A stretch of DNA of 64,000 nt from JAFLCL01 sp964502175 (GTDB taxonomy: Bacteria; Myxococcota_A; Polyangia; Polyangiales; Sandaracinaceae). Made by a program: the position numbers and the translations under genes. The notes beneath the pieces were generated by a model that was not told the origin of the DNA, did no database searches, and saw only the letters and a program-made list of their open reading frames with translations. The DNA lies in assembly GCA_964502175.1 (NCBI GenBank), contig CAZCVE010000010.1:62001-126000 (forward strand), given 5' to 3'. This document shows positions 56,592 to 64,000 of this stretch, one piece after another. How positions within the stretch are numbered: the first letter of the stretch is position 1; every line of letters starts with the position of its first letter.

Positions 56592-57656
56592 ATGGCCTTC
56601 ATCCGACGACTCCGCGTGCACGGCCTGGTGGGCCGAGGGCCGCTCGTCATCGACCTTCCCTCGGGCGACACGCCCCGACACCTGATGGTCACGGGGCCCA
56701 ACGGTTCGGGGAAGACCACGCTTCTGGAAGGTATTGCGGAGCACATCGGCGCCGTCCGCCGCGGGGCCCCTCCGCGGAGCCGACTTCATCTGCAAATGCA
56801 CGTCGAGCTCGATGGCGAGCAACACCTCCGTCCGATGTATTTCCCCGTGCGGCGCGACGCCGAGTTGACGAACGTGAGCTCGCCCACGAACGAGCAGCCG
56901 GCTCTCGTCAGTGGCGCGATGTCGACGCCGACGTTGTTGCAGTTCCTGGTGAACAAGAAGACCGAGCAGGCGTTCGCCGCGGCAGAAGGCGACCAGGCGG
57001 CGGTCCATCGCATCGAGGAGTATTTCGCCGATGTCCTCACCAAGCTGAGAGACTTGTTCGGGGAGCCCGAACTCGAGTGGTCGTTCGACAGAAAGACGTA
57101 TCGATTCACCCTGCGACATGGTTCCGGCTTCGAGCACGACCTCACGCGGCTCGCTGACGGTCATGCCGCGGCCCTGGCCATCCTCGGGGACCTTCTGCTC
57201 CGCGAGGAGGCGACATCGGGAGCGAGGCCGACCACGATCGCGGTGATCGACGAGATCGAGGCGCACCTCCACGTCGGACTGCAGGAGCGGATCCTGCCCC
57301 TCCTCTCGGCTTTTTTTCCGACGACACAGTTCGTGATCGCCACGCACAGCCCGGCTGTGATCAGCAGCGTTCCCAACGCCTTCGTGGTCGACCTCGGCAG
57401 CGGCAAACAGTTCAAGAGCGAGGAGCTCCAGGGTGTTCCGTACGGCACACTCATGACCTCGTACTTCGGGATCCAAGACGAGTTCGATCTCGACTCCTCC
57501 CAGAAGCTCGCTCGCCTCAAAGAGCTCGCGCGGATTGGCGCGGAACGCGGCGAGATCGATGCGCTGGCGGACGAGCTCCGACGACGCTCGTCCACGCTGG
57601 CGCTTCGTGTCTGGGAGATCCTCGATGGGCCGGAGCCACAGGGCGCGCGGCCGTGA
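56592..57656 (+). CDS. AAA ATPase of a Septu-like defence pair
   Basis: A 354-residue ABC/SMC-like ATPase. Walker A is VTGPNGSGKTT (residues 33-43). Most of the protein is an intervening helical part with QFLVNKKTEQAFAA. The signature region is DLTRLADGHAAALAIL, where LADGH replaces the usual LSSGE. Walker B is IAVIDEIEAHLH (Asp220, Glu221), followed by FVIATHSPAVIS (His252). This is the AAA_21/OLD-like core of PtuA. At 354 residues it is shorter than the PtuA proteins I know. An overlapping HNH gene makes the Septu call likely. ATG 56592 is the probable start; a GTG 24 bases earlier is in frame. Confidence 0.85.
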   Translation: MAFIRRLRVHGLVGRGPLVIDLPSGDTPRHLMVTGPNGSGKTTLLEGIAEHIGAVRRGAPPRSRLHLQMHVELDGEQHLRPMYFPVRRDAELTNVSSPTNEQPALVSGAMSTPTLLQFLVNKKTEQAFAAAEGDQAAVHRIEEYFADVLTKLRDLFGEPELEWSFDRKTYRFTLRHGSGFEHDLTRLADGHAAALAILGDLLLREEATSGARPTTIAVIDEIEAHLHVGLQERILPLLSAFFPTTQFVIATHSPAVISSVPNAFVVDLGSGKQFKSEELQGVPYGTLMTSYFGIQDEFDLDSSQKLARLKELARIGAERGEIDALADELRRRSSTLALRVWEILDGPEPQGARP

Positions 57657-58255
57657 TCGACATCGTGCGCTCCCGCGCGCCCGCTCGAATTCGTGAGCAC
57701 GGGAAGTGGTCGTCCGAGTGCGTCGAGGCGCTTCAGCGAGACTTCCATGGCAAGTGCTACCTCTGCGAAGCGGTGGTGCAGTCGAGCTTCCACGTCGATC
57801 ACCGCGTGCCGAAGGCGGAAGACCCGGCTCAGGACGAGCGCTGGGAGAACCTCTTTCCGGCCTGCGAAATCTGCAACACCCGTCGCCCGAAGAAGTCGCC
57901 GGTTGGCGGATGGCTCAAGCCGGGCGACGGCGTGGAGCGACGGATCGATCAGTGGATCGACGAGGATTGCGATCCTGCCTTTCGTGCGGCGAATGGCGAT
58001 GTCGCAGCAGAGAACACCGCCGCCGAGCTTCGCAGTCTCCACGACGGCAGCAGGGCACCCAAGATCGCCGACCGAGTCAGTGCGATTCGGAAGCAACTGA
58101 TCGTCGTGCGACGCGCTGTGGCAGCGCTCGAAGACGCCCCGGCGGCGGAGCGTGGTCGGTGCGAGGTCGCCGTTCGGAAGCTCGTCAGTCGCAAGGCTCC
58201 GTACACGATGTTGGTTCGCGCAGAGTTCAGCGAACTGGCCGCGTACTTCGACTGA
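57653..58255 (+). CDS. HNH endonuclease of a Septu-like defence pair
   Basis: A 200-residue nuclease with an HNH fold. Cys35-x2-Cys38 and Cys71-x2-Cys74 form a zinc knuckle; between them FHVDHRVPKAED carries the catalytic His50, and RWENLFPACEICNTRR gives Asn66 and Asn75. This is the PtuB arrangement. The GTG start overlaps the ATPase stop (GTGA), the standard coupling for such a pair. The rest is a helical C-terminal extension (AIRKQLIVVRRAVAAL). The codons have more A and T at third positions than neighbours do, which suggests transfer. It ends seven bases before a convergent gene. Confidence 0.88.
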   Translation: MIDIVRSRAPARIREHGKWSSECVEALQRDFHGKCYLCEAVVQSSFHVDHRVPKAEDPAQDERWENLFPACEICNTRRPKKSPVGGWLKPGDGVERRIDQWIDEDCDPAFRAANGDVAAENTAAELRSLHDGSRAPKIADRVSAIRKQLIVVRRAVAALEDAPAAERGRCEVAVRKLVSRKAPYTMLVRAEFSELAAYFD

Positions 58256-58261
58256 CTCGAG

Positions 58262-60364
58262 TCAGCCCGGCGCCATCACGCAGACGTTGCCGAGGCACGT
58301 GAGGCCCATGTCGGGGCAGCAGTCGGCGTCGGTCGAGCACGTCTCGCTCTCACGACGACAGCGGTCGGGCGGCGGGGGAGAGCACACCGACGGGCCGCCG
58401 CCTGCGGGCGGTCGACACTCGCCGCCGCAGCACTCGCTGCCCACGCTGCACTCTTCGCCGTCGGGGCGACACGCGCGCGGTGCCCAGTACGCGGCGATGT
58501 TGCGCGAGGTCGTGGCCTGGCCTGGGAGCCAGTAGCCGACGGCGCTCGGATCCGCGTCCGTGCCGAGCGCGTCCTTGCGGATCGCAGCGACCCAGATCTG
58601 CTGGTACGCGCGGCCTCGCGTGCCCACCTCGGTGTTGCCGTAGTCGCGTCGGCTCAAGAAGCTCAGCCAGAAGTAGCCGCCCTGATCGAACGGCGAGAAG
58701 CGCGCTTGGAACGAGTCGACGCTCGTCGCACCACCCGACGCGCGATCGAGCCGCACGACGTGCGTGCCGTCCGAGCTCATCGCGTAGAGCGCGGACTGAC
58801 CCGTCTCGCTGCGGCCATCGGGCCCGTGCGCGAACACGATGTTGCGCGAGTCGGGCGTCCAGGTCGGGTAGCTGTCGCACGTGCCGCCAGGCGTCGCGCC
58901 CGAGAGATCGCTCGCGACGTGGACCGTGGTGGGGGAGCCCACGGCGTCGGGTCCGGTCACGGGCATCACGGCGATGTTGCCGAGCGTGAAGGAGCCGCCC
59001 CAGCCGTTGATGTCGGTCACGTACGCGATGGAGCGACCGTCGGGTGACCACGCGGGGTGCGTCATCGCGCTCGGCAGCGGCTCGGGTGTCGACACCGACA
59101 CGAACGCGCCGCTGAACGGATCCATGAAGCGCATGTCGCCCTGTCCCTCTTCGTAGCTCACGACGACGCGCGACTCGTCGGGGCTCCACGACGAGAACCA
59201 CCATGTCGTGCTCGGCGGCGTGATGCTCGTCGGCCAGACGGTCGGCGCCGGCGCAGCGGTCAGATCAGTCGTGAGATCGAAGACACCGCCGATGTTGTTC
59301 CCGCCGCCGAGGCGACCCGTCATGTAGCGACCGCTCGGCGACACGGCGTGACATCCGACGCAGTTGTTGCCGTCGAGCGCGACGGGCGGCGACGGAAGGA
59401 AATTCGTGCGCGTCGCGGTGCCATCGTCGATGCGGATGATGCGGCCCGCGACGATGTCCCAGTAGTAGACGCTGCCCGTGAGCGCTGCGCGCGCGAACGT
59501 GATGGTCACGGGCGCGCCTGCGATCACCGTGCTGCTCGCGGCCTCCCATCGATCGACGCGCAGGCTGGCCGCTTCATCCGGATCCGTCTGCGCGAGCGCG
59601 CGCCACGCGACCGCGTCCGCGAGCCAGTGACGCAGACCGTCGTGCGCGACGTACGCGTCGACGGCGACGTCCGACTTCTCCATGCGCACCCGGTAGAGAT
59701 CGCCCGCGTCGCCCCGGAGCCACTGCAGATCGGCGGGGTACACGTTCTGCGGCATGACGGCGCCTTCGAGCGGATAGACGAGCTGCGTCGTGCGCGTGTC
59801 GTCGGTCACGGCGGTCGCGCCGAAGCGGTCGACGACGTCGGCCGGAAGATCACCGACACGCACGGTGCGGTGTAGCGTCACGCGCACGGTGGTGGTCGCG
59901 GTGAGGCCCATCGCGCTCACCGTGATCGTCGAGCGACCGCCGATGGTCCCGTTCGCCGTGAAGTCTCCCGAGGCGACGTCGAGCTCTCCGATCTCGCGCG
60001 TGTCGATCTCGAACACGGGGCCCATCGCGGCCCGCTCGGTGCCGTCGCTCAGCGTGACGATCGCCTCGAAGTGCTGCATCGGCGTCGCGCCGTCTTCGGA
60101 GACGAGCGTCGGATCCGCGGGCTCGAGTCGGAGAGACGTCGGCACCGGGAGCACCGCGTCGATCATCTCGAACGGCGCGTCGAGCGCGCTCGGGCCGCCA
60201 TCGGTGCGCGCCACGCAGGCCCCATCGACACACACCTGACCCGTGCGGCAGTCGCCCGAGGTCTCGCATCCGGTGGTCGGCGGCGGCGCGCCGCAATCAC
60301 ATCCGAGCGCGAGCGTGGCGAGGACGGCGAGCGAAGAGACCAAGGCGAGGGAAGCGGTGCGCAT
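58262..60364 (-). CDS. Lipoprotein with heme motif and beta-propeller
   Basis: A 700-residue lipoprotein with a signal ending in LALGC (Cys22). A Cys-rich start (CETSGDCRTGQVCVDGAC) is followed by an Ig-like domain (residues 75-165). Then comes a c-type heme motif, NNCVGCHAVSPSG (C335-x2-C338-H339), and blades of a TolB/PD40-like propeller (WFSSWSPDESRVVVS, THPAWSPDGRSIAYV, SYPTWTPDSRNIVFA). The C-terminus has two Cys-knot-like modules (CSVGSECCGGEC and CSTDADCCPDMGLTC). It may be an extracellular or outer-membrane electron-transfer or sensing protein. The ATG at 60364 is used; it is divergent from the vWA lipoprotein. Confidence 0.8.
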   Translation of the reverse strand: MRTASLALVSSLAVLATLALGCDCGAPPPTTGCETSGDCRTGQVCVDGACVARTDGGPSALDAPFEMIDAVLPVPTSLRLEPADPTLVSEDGATPMQHFEAIVTLSDGTERAAMGPVFEIDTREIGELDVASGDFTANGTIGGRSTITVSAMGLTATTTVRVTLHRTVRVGDLPADVVDRFGATAVTDDTRTTQLVYPLEGAVMPQNVYPADLQWLRGDAGDLYRVRMEKSDVAVDAYVAHDGLRHWLADAVAWRALAQTDPDEAASLRVDRWEAASSTVIAGAPVTITFARAALTGSVYYWDIVAGRIIRIDDGTATRTNFLPSPPVALDGNNCVGCHAVSPSGRYMTGRLGGGNNIGGVFDLTTDLTAAPAPTVWPTSITPPSTTWWFSSWSPDESRVVVSYEEGQGDMRFMDPFSGAFVSVSTPEPLPSAMTHPAWSPDGRSIAYVTDINGWGGSFTLGNIAVMPVTGPDAVGSPTTVHVASDLSGATPGGTCDSYPTWTPDSRNIVFAHGPDGRSETGQSALYAMSSDGTHVVRLDRASGGATSVDSFQARFSPFDQGGYFWLSFLSRRDYGNTEVGTRGRAYQQIWVAAIRKDALGTDADPSAVGYWLPGQATTSRNIAAYWAPRACRPDGEECSVGSECCGGECRPPAGGGPSVCSPPPPDRCRRESETCSTDADCCPDMGLTCLGNVCVMAPG

Positions 60365-60501
60365 GAAGCCAGGATGCAGCACGCCTTCGGTCGGGCGGGA
60401 GAGGGATTTCCCTCATACACCCCGGATTCCAAGGAAAAAGGCCGCGTGGTAGAGACGCTCGATCGGGTCGGTCCCCACCTTTGCCCTTGTTCGGAGGCCT
60501 C

Positions 60502-62238
60502 ATGACTGCTCGCGATGTGAGCGACGGGTCCGCAGTGCGACCCTCGACTCCTCTCTCTCGTCCGCGTCCCGCACACGTGATCGGCTGCGTGCTGGCCCTC
60601 GCCGCCGTCCAAGCGTGCACGACGAACCCACCCAACCGCATGCGCGACTCTGGCCCCGGCGGAGGGCCCGACGTGTGGACCCTCGTCGACCCGAACTGCG
60701 ATCCGAGCGCTGACGCAGACGGCGACGGCGTCGCCGACTGGGTCGAAGGCAGCTCGACGAGCCGCGACACCGACGGCGACGGCACGCCGGACTACCTCGA
60801 CGCCGACGCCGACAACGACGGCATCCCCGACACCACCGAGGGCGGCGGCGGCAACCCGTGCGCGCCGCGCAACGCCGACATCGATGGCACGCCCGACTAC
60901 ATCGATCTCGACAGCGACAACGACGGTCTCTCGGACTCCGAAGAGGTCGCCGCTGGCACCGATCCGACGAGCATCGACAGCGACGACGACGGCGTCACCG
61001 ATCTCGGTGAGGTCCGCGGCACCATGACGGACCCGACCGATCCGGGCTCGACGATCCCCGAAGGCGACTTCTTCGTCGTGCTCCCGTACCTCGGCGCGCA
61101 CGAGAACCGCGAGCTCGAGTTCGGCACCGACATCAGCGTCGCGGACGTGTACTTCCTCATCGACACGACGGGCTCGATGGGTGGCCCCATCGCGAACGTG
61201 CAGTCGTCCTTGACGATGATCGCGTCCGACCTCTCGAGCCGCATCCGCTCGGTGCAGATGGGCGTCGGCGAGCACAGGGACTTCCCGTTCTGCGCCGACT
61301 TCCTCGGCGACTGCTATGGCAACACCGGCGACGCGGCCTACGTGAACCATCAGGTGATCACCGACAGCGTGCCGGACGTGCAAGCGGGCCTCGCGCGTCT
61401 GTCGGCGGGCGGCGGCGGAGACGGGCCGGAGTCACAGGTGCAGGCGCTCTTCCATGTCGCCTCGGGGCTGGCTGGTTCCTACACGCACTCCACGGGCAGC
61501 TGGGCGATCGACATGCAGCGCTGCGAGATCTTCCCGGACGAGACGCGTCGCCGCATCGGCTACCCATGCTTCCGTGCCGGCGCGCTGCCGATCGTCGTGC
61601 TCGTGAGCGACGTCGCTTGGCACAACGGGCCGTCGTCCTCCAACGCCTATGCCGGGATCACACCGGCGCCGTACGGGTTCGATCGTGCGGTCTCCGAGAT
61701 GAACCGCATCGGCGCGCGCTTCATCGGCGTCGCGGTCGGCGGCGGTGGACGCAGCGAGATGGAGGCGATGGCGCGCGCGACCGGCTCGGTCGACGGCGGC
61801 GGCATGCCGCTCGTCTACGACTCGAGCGGCGGCACCGTGTCGTCGTCGATCATCGACGGCATCGGCACGCTGATCGGCGGCACGCCGCAGGACGTGAACA
61901 CGCGCACGGAGAACGTCGCGGGCAACCCCGACGGCACGGACGCGACCGGCTTCATCAAGATGATCGTGCCGCAGACCGGCTGTAACCCCTCGAGCGGCGT
62001 GTGCGGTCCGAGCCCGGGCAACACGTACGATCACCAGGACGAGACGACCTTCTACGAGGTCATCCCCGGCACGCGCGTGAGCTTCGACGTCGACTTCTAC
62101 AACGACTTCGTTCCGCCCCCCGCGACGGCGCAGATCTACCGCGCGCTGATCGTCGTCATCGGCAACAACGTGGCCGAGCTCGACTCGCGCCAGGTCTTCA
62201 TCGTCGTGCCGCCCGATGGGGTTGATATCCCCATCTGA
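60502..62238 (+). CDS. Lipoprotein with thrombospondin-3 repeats and vWA domain
   Basis: A 578-residue lipoprotein; the lipobox is ALAAVQAC (Cys39), and the ATG at 60502 has GGAGG five bases upstream. Residues 66-175 are calcium-binding thrombospondin type 3 repeats (DADGDGVADW, DTDGDGTPDYLDADADNDG, DLDSDNDGLSDSEE). Residues 214-500 resemble a von Willebrand A domain with the MIDAS metal site VYFLIDTTGSMGG (Asp221, Ser225) and a long insertion. Such proteins usually bind partners outside the cell in a metal-dependent way. It starts 137 bases from the divergent heme-propeller lipoprotein, so they may share control. Confidence 0.85.
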   Translation: MTARDVSDGSAVRPSTPLSRPRPAHVIGCVLALAAVQACTTNPPNRMRDSGPGGGPDVWTLVDPNCDPSADADGDGVADWVEGSSTSRDTDGDGTPDYLDADADNDGIPDTTEGGGGNPCAPRNADIDGTPDYIDLDSDNDGLSDSEEVAAGTDPTSIDSDDDGVTDLGEVRGTMTDPTDPGSTIPEGDFFVVLPYLGAHENRELEFGTDISVADVYFLIDTTGSMGGPIANVQSSLTMIASDLSSRIRSVQMGVGEHRDFPFCADFLGDCYGNTGDAAYVNHQVITDSVPDVQAGLARLSAGGGGDGPESQVQALFHVASGLAGSYTHSTGSWAIDMQRCEIFPDETRRRIGYPCFRAGALPIVVLVSDVAWHNGPSSSNAYAGITPAPYGFDRAVSEMNRIGARFIGVAVGGGGRSEMEAMARATGSVDGGGMPLVYDSSGGTVSSSIIDGIGTLIGGTPQDVNTRTENVAGNPDGTDATGFIKMIVPQTGCNPSSGVCGPSPGNTYDHQDETTFYEVIPGTRVSFDVDFYNDFVPPPATAQIYRALIVVIGNNVAELDSRQVFIVVPPDGVDIPI

Positions 62239-62278
62239 CGGATCTTCTCCTCTGGGCGCGACGCCTTCGGCTTACGCG

Positions 62279-62318
62279 AAAGGGGCTGCTCGCCCCTTTC
62301 CCAGTTCGCTGCGCGAAC
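62279..62318. terminator. Bidirectional hairpins between convergent genes
   Basis: AAAGGGGC-TGCTC-GCCCCTTT (62279-62299) is an 8-bp stem with T runs on both strands. GTTCGC-TGC-GCGAAC (62304-62318) follows. They separate the vWA gene from the convergent histidine kinase. Confidence 0.65.
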
Positions 62319-62456
62319 CGGGCCCCATTCCCTCGGGGATTCACTCGTCGCTGCGCTCCTCACTCACCCGGGCAGAGCCGGATGTGCTGGGTGCGCGTAG
62401 CGCGTGCGGGCCCTCGCCTAGCTCGGCCCGCCGATGCCTACCACCGTCGCGCCAGC

Positions 62457-63983
62457 TCAGGGGTTGGGCGCTGGCAACGAGAAGCACACCAAGGCGCCCG
62501 GACCGTCGGGCGCCTCCACCCACACCTTGCCGCCGTGCGCCTCGACGATGCGCTTCACGAGCGCGAGGCCGATGCCCGATCCGCGCACGCTCGAGTTCGG
62601 GCGACGGAGCCGGAAGAAGCGATCGAACACGCGCTTGTGGTGCTCGCTCGGGATGCCCGCGCCGTGGTCGCGCACGCGCACGTAGAGGTGCCGCCGTCCC
62701 ATCTCGAGGTGGATCTCGATCGGCGGCTCGCCGTACTTCACCGCGTTGTCGAGCAGGTTCATCAACACGAGCAACATTCCCTGATCGTCGTAGCGGACGC
62801 GCGGCAGGTTCTCTTCGGCCACCACGCGGAGCTCGAGGCCCTGCTCGTGGCGTGATCGAAACGCGTCGGTGGCGCGCGCGATCACGTCCATGATCTCGCC
62901 CTCGCGGAACTCGTAGATCTCCTTGCCGCGCTCGATCGCGGAGAAGTCGAGGAGGTTCTCGATGAGGCCCGTGAGGCGCTCGGACTCGCGCAGGATCGTC
63001 TCGAGGTACTGCTTGCGCTTGTCCTCGCGCACGCGGTCCGTGAGCAGCAGCTCCGAGAACATCCGCACCACCGAGAGCGGCGTCTTGAGCTCGTGGCTCA
63101 CGTTCGCGAGCAGCTCGCTGCGGAGCTCGTTCAGGCGTCGCTCCTTCACCTGCGCGTAGATGAGGAAGGCGACGCCGAGGAGCACGATGACGAGCGAGAG
63201 CGAGATCAGCGCCGACTCGCTGTAGTCGCGCGACGCGCGCTGGGCGCGCAGCGTGGGCGCTTGCTTCGGAGCGACCTGGAGGCGCCAGCCGTAGAACGTG
63301 GACGGGAAGTTCCTGCCCACGAGGTAGTCGCCCGCGCCCGTGAGCGGCTCGCCGAAGACGCGTCGGTTGTCCTCGTCGACGACGTTGTACTGACGCTTGC
63401 CCGACTCGTTCCCGAAGATCGAAGGGAACACGTCACGGAGGAAATAGCCGGTGTCGTGGTGGGCCACGACGTAGACGCGTCGGCCTTCGTGCCGGAGCGC
63501 GCGGTACGAGAGCAGGTAGCTCTGCGCGGCGTAGCTGCGGTGGAGGTGCCTCAACTGTCCGAGCGGCGCTTGCTCGAGCACGAGGTCCGGCAGGATTCGC
63601 TCTTCGAAGAGCCGGCTGAACTCTTCGCTCTCGTCGGCCGAGCAGCGACACGAGTACGAGGTGACGTTGCCGGTGTCGTCGAGCACCACGAGCGCGCGCA
63701 CGCTGGGCGACACGCGCGGCGCGAGCTCCGGCCACTCACGCTCCACGCGCGACGGATCGGAGAGATCGACCAGATGGAACACGGCCTCGTCGGCGGTGAT
63801 CACCATCTGCTCGAGGCGATCGATCTTCTCGTCGACGAGCGAGAGCGTGCTCTCGAAGATCGACTCCTCGGTGGTCTCCGCGAACTGCTGCGCTGCCTCG
63901 ATCGAGTAGAAGCCGAGGACACCCGCGGCGATGAGCATCGTCGGGATGAGAAGGAAGTAGAGGAGGCGCGAGCTCCAGTTCAC
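62457..63983 (-). CDS. Membrane sensor histidine kinase
   Basis: A 508-residue two-component sensor. A first helix (YFLLIPTMLIAAGVLGFYSI) and a second near residue 265 (ISLSLVIVLLGVAFLIYAQV) enclose a periplasmic domain of about 230 residues with no clear family. The HisKA box is ELLANVSHELKTPLSVVRM (phospho-His), and the ATPase domain has LLVLMNLLDNAVKYG (N box), VRDHGAGIPSEH (G1) and SGIGLALVKRIVEAHGG (G2). No response regulator is visible beside it; one may lie beyond the right edge. The start is a GTG at 63983, close to the window end. Confidence 0.93.
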   Translation of the reverse strand: MNWSSRLLYFLLIPTMLIAAGVLGFYSIEAAQQFAETTEESIFESTLSLVDEKIDRLEQMVITADEAVFHLVDLSDPSRVEREWPELAPRVSPSVRALVVLDDTGNVTSYSCRCSADESEEFSRLFEERILPDLVLEQAPLGQLRHLHRSYAAQSYLLSYRALRHEGRRVYVVAHHDTGYFLRDVFPSIFGNESGKRQYNVVDEDNRRVFGEPLTGAGDYLVGRNFPSTFYGWRLQVAPKQAPTLRAQRASRDYSESALISLSLVIVLLGVAFLIYAQVKERRLNELRSELLANVSHELKTPLSVVRMFSELLLTDRVREDKRKQYLETILRESERLTGLIENLLDFSAIERGKEIYEFREGEIMDVIARATDAFRSRHEQGLELRVVAEENLPRVRYDDQGMLLVLMNLLDNAVKYGEPPIEIHLEMGRRHLYVRVRDHGAGIPSEHHKRVFDRFFRLRRPNSSVRGSGIGLALVKRIVEAHGGKVWVEAPDGPGALVCFSLPAPNP

Positions 63984-64000
63984 CGGCCCGCAGGGTATCA

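Noticed and set aside
58262..58500. Cys-rich C-terminal modules as a separate toxin-like peptide gene
   Set aside because: They are in frame with the propeller lipoprotein, with no start codon or ribosome site of their own.

Overview
The window is about 70 percent G+C, densely coded on both strands, and reads as a chromosomal segment of a myxobacterium (Myxococcota, probably a Sandaracinus-like member of the Polyangiales; this is inference). Supporting signs are Ser/Thr protein kinases of the myxobacterial kind, many cysteine-anchored lipoproteins with Asp- or Cys-rich repeats, a Gld-type ABC operon, frequent GTG starts, and many ATGA/GTGA stop-start overlaps. I see no rRNA, tRNA, CRISPR array or insertion sequence.

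Region by region. 1-4142: a partial gene, then glmS with two glycosyltransferases as one coupled operon. 4107-6435: a LolA-like protein, a DUF465 protein, a small lipoprotein, and an 880-base gene-free stretch with 14-bp repeats and a 171-base tract without T. 6436-14743: minus-strand genes for a Nudix hydrolase, an aminotransferase, a NYN/LOTUS protein, an HExxH protein, a nitroreductase, tgt and queA, interrupted by one plus-strand cupin. 14786-20693: three overlapping genes for a beta-propeller protein, a Ser/Thr kinase and a zinc-ribbon protein carrying four repeats of a short Thr motif. 20764-25423: two lipoproteins, one with 23 Cys/Asp repeats. 25815-30676: ATPase, permease, GldG-like and DUF4340 genes ending at a clear terminator.

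30770-46331: DUF423, a second kinase with an HRDVSPHN loop, prolyl oligopeptidase, an FHA-GGDEF cyclase, a minus-strand cluster (conserved protein, TPR, DUF2804, yacG, outer-membrane protein), panB-panC, a patatin and a lytic transglycosylase. 46393-55088: a FliJ/YscO-like coiled coil, an Ig-like lipoprotein, a LolC/E-type permease, a fused amino-acid binding protein/permease with its ATPase, a STAS protein, psuG and manA.

55210-63983: two uncharacterised genes, then a two-gene AAA ATPase plus HNH nuclease cassette (56592-58255) that resembles the Septu anti-phage system and is the best candidate for a defence system here. It is followed by a heme-motif propeller lipoprotein, a divergent TSP3/vWA lipoprotein and a sensor histidine kinase. 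The main themes are cell-envelope building, phospho-signalling and surface proteins, with one small defence cassette. All functional calls come from reading motifs; no database search was run.
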